Of a stretch of 64,000 nt of DNA, positions 11,278-22,911 are shown one piece after another. Each line of letters begins with the position of its first letter. The stretch's first letter is position 1. The stretch covers positions 620,001 through 684,000 of the forward strand of contig WION01000005.1 in assembly GCA_015039365.1 (NCBI GenBank), read 5' to 3'. Under the pieces are notes generated by a model. The model saw nothing but the letters and a program-made list of their open reading frames with translations. It was not told the origin of the DNA and ran no database searches. Made by a program: the position numbers and the translations under genes. This DNA comes from Amanita rubescens (Eukaryota; Basidiomycota; Agaricomycetes; Agaricales; Amanitaceae).

Positions 11278-13388
11278 TCATAAATAGGCAGCCAGGGTGC
11301 CTCCTTCCACGGTCCATCTGACGAAAACTTCAACATCGATGTCCCTGGTCGGTTCTTCTGTCGAGTACGACCAGATTGCATGTTCCAAAAGGTAAAGACA
11401 GCAGGCAATATGTCCCAACAGGATTAACGCTGGTCTAGGAACAAGCGGCGGTATTGGGTGCTTATACGATGTAACGAGTTCTTCCAGGGCTAGTCGGACG
11501 ATTTCTAAGCTAAGCGATAGGTCTTGCTGTAAATCGGCTGGGCAAGTCGATATGGTTTCATTTGCCCACTGGTAACAACAACAATCAGTAACAGTACGTG
11601 GAATGAGGATTTTTACTGACAGCGACAAAGGCAGAGACTGTATTTGAATCGCGAGTTGCCCGCGCAATGTCAAGTGCCAAGACTGTGGTTGTTCCTTCCC
11701 AGATCCTACAATGGACGATAAAACGTTTTCGTAAATCAATAGAGACGAGGGAAAGAAAAAACCCACTTTTCTACCAGTGAATCCCTAATTGCACGACCGA
11801 ACCCATTCTCCTCCATATACCCTGCACCCCCTAAAGCCGACATTGCATCTTCCATACCTGTGCATGCTTTCTCTGCGGCGAACGCTTTAACAGCTGGAGT
11901 TAGAAGCCTCAACCTCCCGAGCTCATTCGCAGACGCCACTCCACACTCTGATTTCCCAAGCAACTGAACAACGCCAAAAGTGAAATGTGTGAGAGCGCGG
12001 TATAAGAGGTTTGTGGAGGCCAATTGAGAGATATGCAAAGGGTCATCGGCCAAGAGGCGTTTTCCGCCATCGATAGCGCGTACTTTTGCATAAAAAGTGG
12101 CAATCGCGAGGCATTTTCTGAGGCCACCCACTGAGCTGATCGCGGACCAAACGCGGGTGATGTTCAAAACAGGCGTAATGCATTTAACACCTTGGTTTAG
12201 TGGGCCGAGAAGGTAGGCCTCTGTACCTTCCAGTGATAGTTCTGCCGTCGGTAGGACGTGCGTACCGATCTTGTTCTTCAGACGGTGTATGTATATTTTG
12301 TTGCTCATGTGAGAGGGGACGGGATCGGAGGGGTTGCGAATCAGAGGTAGGCGTAGGGGAATGAGGAATAGTGATAGACCGCGCGAACCATCCGTTGACG
12401 AACCTGTTCGAGCTAAAGCTAACGATATGTCGCTGTCTGTTGCGCTGGAGAACCATTTGAGCCCGTCAAGTTGATATTTTGGCCCATAGGACGTATCTCT
12501 GCCAGGTGCAACGGCAACGGTTTCGGTTTGGGACACGTCGGATCCGCCGGGTCGCTTATCGTGCAAGTGTTAGTTGAAGCTGATGCGGCATAGATAATGG
12601 CTAACCTCCGTCATCCATTGTCCTGATGTAAACGCAAATGATGGGTCACGACTAAATGAATAGAGTCGTTATTCGGGCAAACGCGGTACGGTAAGTTTCG
12701 CTACCTTATCAGCCTTGGAAATATATCTTGTTTCATGGCAGGTGTCCCTACAAGTTGGATAACGCGAGCAGCGCCATCAGTCATGCTCAAAGGACAGAAG
12801 ATCTTGATAAAGTTAAGTATCGTGGCAAGAGAGGCAACTACTGATTGTACGTACCACATGGGTATCACCGACCATCATGAGCGCCTTTGCATAGCCATAT
12901 ATGCGACTGTGCGGTCCATATTTGCCTTCGTAAAAGATGGCGGGTATGCCTTCCTTCTGCGCAAATGCTTTGAGATCTCTCCAAGCTTCGCTCGTGGCAA
13001 GGAGATCAACTCTACGACCCCATTGGTCGTATTGCGTAAATTTGGGAGCGCCAGCTCGGTCGGGTGTTCCTAGTGCACGGATAGCTGTTGGAGTTGAGAA
13101 GAATGAATAATGATACACCAAGCAGACATACTCGTTAATAGTTGTCCACCGAAGCGGGTGAGATCAGGTTCGATCTCTCGGAATACACTGGACACATGTG
13201 AAAGTGAGAAATCCAGTAGCGGATATGCACGTACTCGGAGGGCAAGGTCCTCTTCAGCAAGGAAGGCAAGACTGGATCGGACGTGTAAGGGTTGTCCTCT
13301 GAGAAGGGTATCTGTGTGTAGTTCAGCGTCGTTGTTTGCGGGTAGCAAGATAGTAACGAACCTGTTGAAAGCCTTGTTCGATGCGCAT
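11278..13388 (-). CDS. Acyl-CoA dehydrogenase family protein (AidB/ACAD11-like)
   Basis: Nine exons on the minus strand: 13388-13362, 13311-13235, 13187-13132, 13084-12855, 12802-12705, 12651-12606, 12554-11767, 11705-11621 and 11568-11278. All phases agree, giving 565 aa. The FAD-binding middle region reads TSGQWMTERPGGSDVS, as in AidB-like fungal ACADs. The C-terminal helical domain has MEDAMSALGGAGYMEENG and WEGTTTVLALD, where flavin and substrate contacts lie in the family. A 27-nt first exon encodes MRIEQGFQQ. It probably oxidises an acyl-CoA in mitochondria or peroxisomes; I see no clear targeting signal. After the stop, another frame continues with a plausible ACAD-like tail (ESANSAIVFGSLG), so the C-terminus may have been shortened by one base. 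Confidence 0.9.
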
Positions 13389-13649
13389 TGGATGCTAGTC
13401 GAAGGGATGAGGGTACATAGCGCCAGATTATTATCATATGGAATCCATAGCCTGGGATCGGCGGCGAACTTCTTGCCGAGATGGCGGCTTGTTTGCGCTT
13501 CACTCGCAGGGCAAGAATTTTCCACTTTTTGCGTCTTCTCAGCTCACTGTCATGCTAACAGGTTTGGAAGAACTTCTTGGACAACAAAGGTCATCACCTG
13601 CACTCGCTAGTTACTTCTCTGCCAGATTGACATTTGTATATTTCAGGCC

Positions 13650-14463
13650 ATGACTCGCAGTGCTTCCCAAATGTACGCCATTGGCACACCATCATGTTAT
13701 ATATCCTCATTCCTTTTGTACATAGCTGGTGATACATAGAGCTGTCCCAGGTACCGTCGAGGCGTCGCTCAAGGTTGAGCAATACAACTGTACGCTCTCG
13801 TTTACGATATCCTCATATACAATCATAAACTAACTTGTGTTCCAGTAAACCGCGTCGGCGTACGTTCATTGCTTTTTTTTCTTTCTCTTCTCATTCACCT
13901 AGACAGCCATCCTATTAGACAGGTGTGCCTGGTTCTTACACTTGTTTGACTTTTCTGACGGGAAACGTTTGACAGTTCATGGAGGCCTCATCCTGTCACT
14001 AACTGATACCATGGGTTCCCTTGCCGTCGCGTCCAAGGGAAAGTGGATGACGGGTGTCTCTACCGACATCGGTACATCCTTTGTACGTCCAGCTGGAAGA
14101 CTGGGCGACATTTTGCATGCCAGGGCCATCGTGACTGCCATGGGTATGCTTCTCTATAGTTGTTGCTAGTAGTCCGCTGATCTCCCCACAAGGCTCAAAA
14201 TTGGCGTATACGCGTGTCGATTTTACAAGCCAGGAAGGAGAGCTTGTTGCGTATGGATGTAAGTTCGCCGCTGGACTAGAAGCATAGTATGTAACGTGTT
14301 TTGTTTAGACCATACGAAATACGTTGGACGGAGTTCTGATCATGCTGTAAGTACCGGGCCGTAAGTGACAGATTTTCTGACTGAAAAGGGTGTTATAAAG
14401 AATAATGTGGAGCTTTCTGAGGACGGGGAAAGGGTGATAGAAGTCGGGGAGGGGTTGAATTAG
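13650..14463 (+). CDS. Hotdog-fold acyl-CoA thioesterase (ACOT13/PaaI-like)
   Basis: Predicted exons are 13650-13672, 13740-13789, 13846-13863, 13976-14143, 14193-14258, 14309-14346 and 14401-14463; all phases agree, giving 141 aa. The 4HBT core is plain: LHGGLILSLTDTMGSLA (active-site loop and helix), TGVSTDIGTSFVRPA, and KLAYTRVDF-SQEGELVAYG, then YHTKYVG. It should hydrolyse acyl-CoA to acid and CoA. The first two exons are the least certain: their splice sites fit and start MTRSASQ, but typical fungal homologues are longer at the N-terminus. It is transcribed away from the acyl-CoA dehydrogenase with about 260 nt between start codons, suggesting co-regulated acyl-CoA metabolism. Confidence 0.82.
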
Positions 14464-14511
14464 GTACTTAGCCGAGTAACCGAGCATTGAAACAAGTTAA
14501 CCACGCACGTC

Positions 14512-16905
14512 ATGGACGAACTCTCTGCGCTACCACCAGAAAGCACTAGCAAAGCAATTCACCGCTTGCGTACTTCATCACTCAACCAGCGCCGTCCATT
14601 TGCGAGTCACAGTCCGTCAACAGCTCGCACAGCGTCTCCATTACTTCACTTCCCTTCTACTCCTGTCCGTACATACAATGCAGATGGCAGACCAGAAATT
14701 CTCGCTCCAGTTCCACGCCGACATCTTCTCGACACTTTCGCAGACCAGCCCTGGATGCGTCCCTCATCTCCCCTTACCCCTACCACCCTTTCACCACCCG
14801 CAGCATTTCATTACCACCCAAGCCTCGCGCCACCCTTCACCCCCACGAGGGCCCGCCGTCTTTCGGTGAGCTCGACACTTTCCCCGCGCCAAAGTTTCAG
14901 CAGACAAGACAAGACTGGGAATGCCCCTACCCCTGCGTCCCCGTCTGCACTTGCGTCTCCTAGTCGAAAGTCGAGAAAAACGTTAAACAAGACGGAAGTG
15001 CAAAGTTCGAGCGAGAAGGCGATGGGCAGAAGGTGGATTAGGTGGATGCATAAGAGGGGAATCGAAGAATGGGTAGTCCCCTGTGCAGTCTTGATTTCGA
15101 TACTGATTAAGCGGTGTATCTGCTTGGGTCCGTATTCAGGTAAGTTCTTGTCTTGGTCTTGTTGCGGCTTCACTTGACGAGGAGTATGGCAGGAATGGGA
15201 ACGCCGCCCATGTATGGAGATTATGAAGCCCAGAGACACTGGATGGAGTTGACTCTGCATTTGCCGATCCGGCAGTGGTATTGGTATGACCTCTCCTACT
15301 GGGGTCTGGACTATCCACCGTTGACGGCGTACGTGTCGTGGTTATGTGGTGTCATGTATGTGTGTCTTGCGTTTGTACTTCTCTTGGATGATGACAAGTC
15401 TTTAGTGGCTCGTGGGTAGAGCCTTCCTGGTTTGCGCTGGACGAATCTCGGGGAATTGAGACGGAAGACAGCAAGGCGTTCATGCGGACCACCGTTTTGA
15501 TTCTGGATGCGCTCATATACATACCTGCTGTCGTCGTCTTTGCGGAGGTATGGCAAGGAACGCGTTCAAAACGAACTCAGGTGTGTCTGGCCTTGGTGTA
15601 TATATCCTAATAAGCTCATTGTGCGGTAGCGTCTGGCATTGTTGACTTTGCTGTTTCAACCTGCGCTTTTGCTGATCGATTTTGGACATTTTCAATACAA
15701 CTCGGTCATGCTGGGTCTGACGCTACACGCTCTCAATCTGTTTGCTTTGGGTCATGATCTATGGGGCGCCGTCTGCTTCGTCTTGAGTCTCTGCTTCAAG
15801 CAGATGGCATTATATTATGCACCAGGTGTCGGAACATATTTGCTTGTTAAATGCATATACCTCGGGAAATCGCAAGGGCAAGTTCATCATATTTTGGCGC
15901 TTTTAACGTTTACATTCTTTTCAGAATTCGCTTGTTCGTTCGCCTAGCCTTGGTCACCATTTCTACAGTCTTTATCATGTTCCTGCCTTTTCTCCCTCCA
16001 TTTGCCCCGGTTTCGGATATGATGCAACCCATCACCCGTATATTTCCTTTTGCTCGCGGACTATTTGAGGACAAGGTATCCAACTTTTGGTGTGCTACCA
16101 ACGTCCTCATCAAGTGGAAATACTGGGTGTCACGAGAAGTACTTGTCAAGCTATCAGCGTTGCTAACTGTAGTTGGCTTCGCGCCTGGCGTTGTCATCAT
16201 GTTCAATACGGCAAAGAAGTTGCAAGTAGCGAAACAATCGGCGCAAGAGGGTGATAACCAACCGCCATTCTTGGCGCTGTTGCCATATACGCTCTTGACT
16301 TCCTCACTATCGTTCTTTTTGTTTTCATTTCAGGTGCACGAGAAAACAATTTTGTTACCGCTGTTGCCGATGACGCTTTTGTTGTCTGGTGCTCCGATCG
16401 ACAGTCCAACCTATGCGTGGGGAGCCTTGGTGAACAATGTTGCTGTCTTCAGGTACGATGTCATTTAAATGATGAGAAAAAAATTCACTCCTTGCAGCAT
16501 GTGGCCGCTACTGAAAAAAGACGGATTGGGTGTACAATACATTGCGATGCTAGTGCTATGGAACAGATTGATTGGCTATAATCCATTTAGTTGGCCGCCC
16601 AAATCGTTCACCCATTTGTTCTCTTTTGTGAGTGGGTGAATATCATATTGTGTTGTTATGCTAATGAAGAGCAGGCCGTCTGTGCGGCTGCCATTACACT
16701 ACATGCACTGGAATTGGTTGTGACACCGCCTCAACGATATCCAGATCTATTTCCAGTTTTGAATGTGCTGGTGTGTACGCCCGTGCTTGTACTAGCGTGG
16801 CTCTGGAGCATCAAGAGTGGAATGGAAGTTGCGTGGACAGTCGGCGGAGTGGGACCGGCGCGGACGGAAGAAAGCGTGGGAAAAGAGGCTAAACGGCGAG
16901 AGTGA
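14512..16905 (+). CDS. ALG6: Dol-P-Glc:Man9GlcNAc2-PP-Dol alpha-1,3-glucosyltransferase
   Basis: Seven exons: 14512-15139, 15193-15355, 15406-15580, 15630-15877, 15925-16452, 16498-16627 and 16675-16905, giving about 700 aa. It adds the first glucose to the lipid-linked oligosaccharide in the ER lumen. The GT57 signature is clear in the first luminal loop ([15 protein letters not shown] and [19 protein letters not shown]), followed by many membrane segments and [13 protein letters not shown] and [12 protein letters not shown] Ser/Pro-rich, apparently cytosolic N-terminal extension of ~170 residues precedes the first membrane segment. The intron at 15878-15924 uses a GC donor (GCAAGT), the only way to keep frame there. 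The start is the first in-frame ATG ([11 protein letters not shown]). Confidence 0.93.
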
Positions 16906-16932
16906 ATCATGCCTTGACCAATAATACCCATC

Positions 16933-18252
16933 ATGTTACGCTCTAGAGTCATCCTTATACGCTCTTTCGCTACAGAATCCATCTCTTCTAATACTTCAAT
17001 CGATTCTTTACCTCCTCCAAAGCCTCCCAGGAATCACAAACCGAGAACTTCACTTTATCCACTTCCTCGCCCAGCCGTTTCTCGTGCTCACCCGCCATTG
17101 CTATCTAAACTTCCACCAACATTCGGGCAGAATCAGCTACTTCCTGTATCAAACTCCACAAGGACACTATTAGAGTCCATCGTTAACAAATTCGATGCTC
17201 CAATCCGATATGCGTTTGCGTACGGATCAGGCGTGTTTGAGCAGGACGGTTATTCGGATGCCAAGAGGCCCATGCTCGACTTTATGTTTGGGGTTACCCA
17301 TGCCTCCCACTTTCATTCGATTAATATGCATCAACACGCATCACACTACCCAGTGCACGCTCGACTATTCGGATCATCATATGTATCAAGTATAGAGGAT
17401 ATAGGACCAGGTGTATGGTTTAATGCTTATGTGCCAATGAATGGCGTGGTGAGTCCTCTCTCTAGCTTGGATCCGAAAAAAACTTTTTCGCTGATTGGTA
17501 GTTATGCAGATGATTAAATATGGAGTTACGACGGTAGACAATCTCTGCGCAGACCTTTTAAATTGGCGGACGCTCTATCTAGCGGGTCGCATGCACAAGC
17601 CGCTTAGGATTATCAAGGATGATGCACGGGTGCGACTGACACAGCAAGTTAACTTGACCTCGGCTGTGCGTGCGGCCTTGCTGACTCTCCCTGGCGAATT
17701 CTCAGAGACGCAACTGTTTGAGCGGATCGCGGGAATTAGCTACAGTGGAGACCCGCGCATGTGGTTGCCAGCCGAAAATAGAGGCAAGGTGACAAATATC
17801 GTGCGGAAGCAGGGGCCGCAGTTTAGGGAGTTGTACCATCGGCTTGTTGTAGGCCTCCCGGGTGTTCATTGGCCGTCTCATTCGGCGACGATTCAACAGG
17901 ATACTACGGCGTATGCCAAGGCTGCACATTTGAAGAAGCTGCCGTCGAACTTGCTAGGCAGAGTCAAGGATAACTTTTCCAGGAAGGATCATGATGTGCA
18001 GGCTATGTTTGAGGCGGATGAGAGTGTGTATTGGGCGCGCCTCGCAGGTGATGAGAGACTGTCGAATGTGATCCAGCAAGGTGAGTTAATGCACTCAATA
18101 ATTGCCATGACTGACTCTTTTGAACAGAAATGCGAGGGATTGTGCGGTATCCTGCGACAGTTCAGACGTTCAAAGGGATTGCGAGCGCTGGGGTTGGCAA
18201 GAGCATTCGGTACAGCGCGGCCAAGGTACACAAGTGGTGGCGGGGGGTATAG
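16933..18252 (+). CDS. TAM41: Mitochondrial CDP-diacylglycerol synthase TAM41
   Basis: Exons 16933-17448, 17510-18080 and 18128-18252 join to 403 aa. The N-terminus (MLRSRVILIRSFATES) is Arg-rich and looks like a mitochondrial presequence. The nucleotidyltransferase core shows RYAFAYGSGVF and the metal-binding LDFMFGV about 35 residues later; YGVTTVDNLCADLLNW and the C-terminal RGIVRYPATVQTFKG-ASAG are also family blocks. It makes CDP-diacylglycerol from phosphatidate and CTP on the matrix side of the inner membrane, feeding cardiolipin synthesis. It starts only 27 nt after the ALG6 stop on the same strand. Confidence 0.92.
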
Positions 18253-18340
18253 TGTAGCTATATATGGTTGTAATTACCCACGATTAGTCGTTGGTAAGAC
18301 GACCCGTTTCAGTTGTGCTGTGTTCAAGTGCTTCGTCAGA

Positions 18341-19906
18341 ATGCTTGAACCTCCCTCGCCACTTCATGCAACCGTAACGCGAACAGTAGTCATCATCAAG
18401 AACCATGCTCTTCATCACAGATTCGATATTGAGCGTAGAATCCAAGAAGCAAGCTTCGAGGTGGTGTAACTTCCATTTCTAATTATCCTTTAGACTAGGA
18501 ACGCTGATCGCGCCCTTGCAGATCGTGAAGGAGAGGCAAATGGAGTTTGACACAGAGACTGACCCAGATACCCTTTATGAGCTCTTTGGTGACGACGCTG
18601 CCTCTTTCTCAGAGGGTCCCGTATGGGTTTACGTACTAGAACGTCGCAGAGCGGTCGAAGTCTGGAACACCCTCATGGGCCCTAAAGACCCGGATGTCGC
18701 GCGGGATGAGATGCCCAACTCTCTGCACGCGCTCTACGGCATATCCGCGCGGCAGAACGGCGTCATGGGATCCCCAGACGCAGAGCTCGCCGAAATTCAG
18801 ATCGCGTCTCTTTTCGTGTCATCGCCCGTCTTCCCTCCCAACGACCTTCCTCCGGACGATCACGATGCAATCTACAACTCGTTTAACTCTGAACAGAGGC
18901 AGAGAGTACTATCAGACACGGGGTCGAACGGAACCCGTTCATCTATTGGCAACGGCCGCGCCAGCACGACAGGCAGCGACATGCTCAACGCCAATGGCAG
19001 ACCTCTCTTCCGCGCGCGACCTATACCTGCGACCGCGATCTGCCCTGACATTATACCCCGTACCACCCGCTCGGCCGCTTTACGTGCAGGAGTGGTCATC
19101 GAGAAGAAGGAGAGAGGACCTCGCACACCTCTGACGAAGGAACAGCTTAAGAAGACGTTTTTGGACGTGCCTGGCCATAAACGCTCAGATACGATTCAAG
19201 TGGCGTCCACGGCCCCACCGTCGATCGCGCCTAGGATGACCAAGGCTGCTTCGTTAAGACTAGGCTTGATGACCCCTTCTTCTTCCCCTACTCAGGTTCG
19301 GCGGACTGTGACTGATGAAGAGAAAAAGAAGACATTCGAAGGCGTGCCTGGACATAAGAGGAGAGAAACTATCTCCGTCGTGTCGACCAAGCCTCCGATT
19401 ATGACCCCTAGATCGAACAAGAGCGCCGCGTTGAGAGTGGCACATAAAGAATCTCCTCCTCCCCCTTCGTCTTGTGAGTGTGAATATTGTCACCATAAAT
19501 ACCGATATTAAGGTCATTTACACCTCCAGTCCGCGCATCGATTGCAAGTGGGTCGCAGACACCTTCTCGACCGGCTTCTTCAATGGCGGCGTCCCGCCGT
19601 TCGTCTTCCGTAATGAGCGTAAGACCCACGCCCACGCTCAACAATACTCGGTCCAAAGATGATACGGATACTCCTACTAAGGAGCTGCCTCAGAACTCAG
19701 CTACGCCTTCACGCCGCCGGAACAGCTTTGTGGGCCCTCCGTCGATCGTGCCAAGGACGAATAAAAGTGCCGAGTTGCGCGCTGCCAAGAAGGAACTAGA
19801 GGCCGCAGCCGCAGCAGCTAAGAAAACTCCTCGCAAGTCGGCAGTTCGGACCGTACCCGGCAGGGCTCCGCCGTCCAGTTTCAAGTCGCCCGCTATCGCT
19901 TCATGA
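18341..19906 (+). CDS. NDP-kinase-like protein, catalytic His missing, with C-terminal repeats
   Basis: Exons 18341-18460, 18522-19473 and 19530-19906 give 482 aa. Residues ~10-155 form an NDK-like domain: TRTVVIIKNHALHHRFDIERRI, VWVYVLERRRAVEVW, MGPKDPDVARDEMPNSLHALYG, then NGVMGSPDAELAEIQI. In active NDP kinases the last block is N-x-x-H-G-S-D-S; here the His is Met, and the usual K-P-D near the start is K-N-H, so phosphotransfer is unlikely. After a Ser-rich linker, a motif of the form P-x-I-x-P-R-x-x-K/R-S/A-A-x-L-R occurs four times, twice preceded by KKTF-x-x-VPGHKR. The tail is Ala/Lys/Arg-rich. It may be a regulatory or scaffold protein; no function can be assigned. Confidence 0.8.
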
Positions 19907-20290
19907 CGATCGTCGTGCTATGCAAATATCTATCTGTTCTTCTATCTACCTCGATTGCTTTCGATATACCATGATCTATTTATCGCGTGTCTTATCCTTT
20001 CGGCTTCGATTACACATGTGTTATTACCTATATGTATACACGCTTGCGAATTCCTCTATATATGACTATAGGGACGACAAATGAAAATGTATATGCCAAT
20101 AGTACATCGGAGTAGAAGTACATTTGTATGAGAATGCGGCGGAGGAATGTCGGTATTGATCTAGTTTGCGAGGCATTAAAGACATCCCCTCACCACCAAG
20201 GTCAATTCCAGTTAATCGACATGGATGCATTAATAGGACGCAGCTATGGTACAACAGATGTAGAAATACAATTGACTGACTCTTTTTTTT
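19907..20290. other. Convergent intergenic region
   Basis: 3' flanks of the NDK-like gene and rvt copy A. AT-rich, with no coding signal. Confidence 0.5.
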
Positions 20291-22911
20291 TTACTCATCC
20301 AACTGGATTCTTGAACGCTTAAACAACTCCACCATGCCCAAAGGAATCAAATTCGAATCCACCACATCCAACGCACCGAACTTGTCCATCAATTGTTCGC
20401 CGTACAGCGCCAACAGCCATTGTTCTTGCACGCTCAGATCGGACCACGACTTTGACCAATGTTTGCTCGACTTCAAAGCGGCTCCAATCGCAGGTGTCTT
20501 ACTGACATACTCCTGCCCCCGGCGCGTCATCGCTGCGCTGAACTGACGCCCCCATGTCGGTACCCAGACATCTCGAAGAGACAAAAACTCTTCATAAGTC
20601 ATAAATGTTGATTCCCGCAACTCATGCCTTGAGCCCCGCTCCCAGTTGGTCTTGTACGAGTCGTACGTTTCCTCGTCCTCTTCTTTTAATAACTGCTCAA
20701 AAATCTCTTTGAACTTTTTGGGATTTTTCTCGGATTCGCGCTCGATAGAGCATAGCACAATAAACAGATTTTTCAACTCCAACCCACCGGTGACGACCGG
20801 GAAGTAAAAGTAACCTTCCGGGAGATCACTGATACCAAACTTCTTCGCAATGCGTTCCTGCAGATATCCCACCGCGCTCTTGTTCCCCGCGTCTTTGAAA
20901 AGCTCAGTTTGAATCCTAGCGAACGTCTTCAACAAATCGTCGAGATGGTCCTCTCCGAAGCATTGCGCCGGGTAGTCACCAAAGTTCCGATGAAAGAATG
21001 CCATGTACTTGTTATAGGCATTGACCCAGCCTACGATGGATTTGGTAGCATTGAGCTGGCGGCGCAATTCCTCGATGTGGATATTGACCTGAGCCTGGTC
21101 TATCGCGAACCGACCTTGACTCGAGTCAAACTTCAAGAAACCCCAACGAACGTCCCCGGACGGAAGTTTCGCAATATCGACTGTTCATCATATCCGACGC
21201 AAGCAGATCCGGTCTTTTCCTTGTTAAATGTGAGACCAACAAGATTTGCGTAAGTGTTCATCTCTTTCCAACCACGGGCACACTTGGTCCGCATCAGAAT
21301 CAAACAACCACAAGTCATCGTGCAATCGATAGAGTTGCAAGCCGCCTGAAGCTCGATTGACCGCAAAGTCCATTATAAACAGCACTACCTCGCCGCAAAA
21401 TGCACTCAGCGTGTAGTTAAAGGGAGTACCACGCTTCCGTACCCTCACTCCCTCGCTGTTGTCGCTGTCAACGAAGCGAAGAGGAGCTTCGAGCCATTTT
21501 TTAAAGAAATTCAGCCATTCCGTCGTGACTCCAAAGAACTCCAGGACGGTGAGGATGGACGCGTGTGGAAGGGATGGACCAAACCACTCAAAATCTGAGC
21601 AGATGACAGCATGTTTGTTGTGTAGTTTCGTATTAAGTTGACACTCGGTTGCCAACGAATGAAGCAGTTTTTGTTTTGTTCCCATTGGGGAGTTGTAGTC
21701 GTCGTTACTCTTCGTGTCTGCCGAATCGTCGTAACTTGCTACCGCTGTCATAGAGCTGGAGAGAGTGCAGAGGAAGAACGTGTCACGGAAACGCGAGTGG
21801 CGCAAGGACGCTATGCCAGAGGACTCATTAACATTAAACTGTTGTTCCAGTCGCTTTTTCTCCCTTGCAGGCATATCCGACAGCCTCGACTTCCAAGCCT
21901 TCGAATCGAATATTCCCAAGAATATCCGTCGTAGCTCTACTTGCCATGAGAGGCCAATGTAGTGAAATAGCAACGCATCGATAATATCGGGGTCAGTGAA
22001 AGCCCTGGCATAATGTCAGCCAAAATGAGATGAAAAAGAAAGACGGAGGCATACCTGTATTTACCGTTGAGATGACGACGCATTCGGACAGGCACTCCTT
22101 CTGCAGGCCATGACCATGTGTCAACGCTCGCGAGCCGCATAGTCAGGACATTGGCCAGCTCAGTCACGACGCTGTCATTTTGTCGGAATTCCTTCAGCGC
22201 CGTAACATTATCATCGCTCATGGATCCTTGTCCAGAGAGGAAAGCGTCAATAGCATTCAGAACGTCCTGCTTCGTTATGGTAACAGTACGGAGAGTGTCG
22301 CAGAAATCGGTTATCTTTTCACGCGCATCCTCGAGTTCCTTGCGGGCCCGTTTGTCGGTGAAGATGCTGTTGAGATATGAGCGTAGAGCACCTGTATCGA
22401 TCGGTTTCTCCTCAAACACGAAGGACATAAAACGATCCATCTGTTCATGCTTTTCCTTCCTTCCGATCTCGACGAACTCGGTAGATTCCTTGCTATCTTG
22501 GCCAGCAGCACTACCGAGAGCCGAATCTCCACTGACTATCCATTCTTGGAGGAGATTGCCAAACAGTTTTGCACAATCGAAGCGCGTAATCGTCTGGCGA
22601 ACATGGGTCTCGAGGGTATCAGCCCATCTCTCGAGATTGGCTTTCTCGAAAGCAGGATCCTGTTTCGCCTGACGGAGCCAAAGCTCGAGATTGTCCACGT
22701 CTAGGGTGCCTTTGATGACGTTGCTAGACAACGCACCAGACCACGAAGTCGCCGCCTTTCGCAGGAGCTCAACCTTAGCTACTGGGTCGGTAATGGCCTT
22801 GGCTTTGTTGAGGACGCGGGCATGAGCTTGAAACGCCTGGATTTGCTTGTCGAGCTCCTGTAACTTAATAGCGGTGATGAACCGAAGAGTTTTGCTGAAG
22901 GAGGAGGCCAT
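20291..22911 (-). pseudogene. rvt: rvt-type reverse-transcriptase-like gene, copy A (frameshifted)
   Basis: Exon 1 is 22911-22055, with a GT donor and intron 22054-22005; exon 2 is 22004-20291. It encodes a fungal rvt-family protein (a cellular, non-mobile RT relative). An N-terminal helical region leads to the RT core: motif A SDFEWFGPSL with the catalytic Asp, motif B KRGTPFNYTLS, motif C YRLHDDLWLF with both Asp, then a long thumb-like C-terminal half. Compared with copy B, one extra base near 21290, just after motif C, shifts the frame and brings a stop near 21224. Two extra bases near 21175 restore the original frame, so ~39 conserved residues (KCARGWKEMNTYANLVGL...) lie out of frame. 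Exon 2 also has an insertion of ~20 residues before motif A. The catalytic residues are intact, but the protein cannot be made whole as read. Confidence 0.75.

Noticed and set aside
18872..19126. Minus-strand frames inside the NDK-like gene
   Set aside because: They mirror the biased Ser/Arg/Ala codons of the plus-strand gene.
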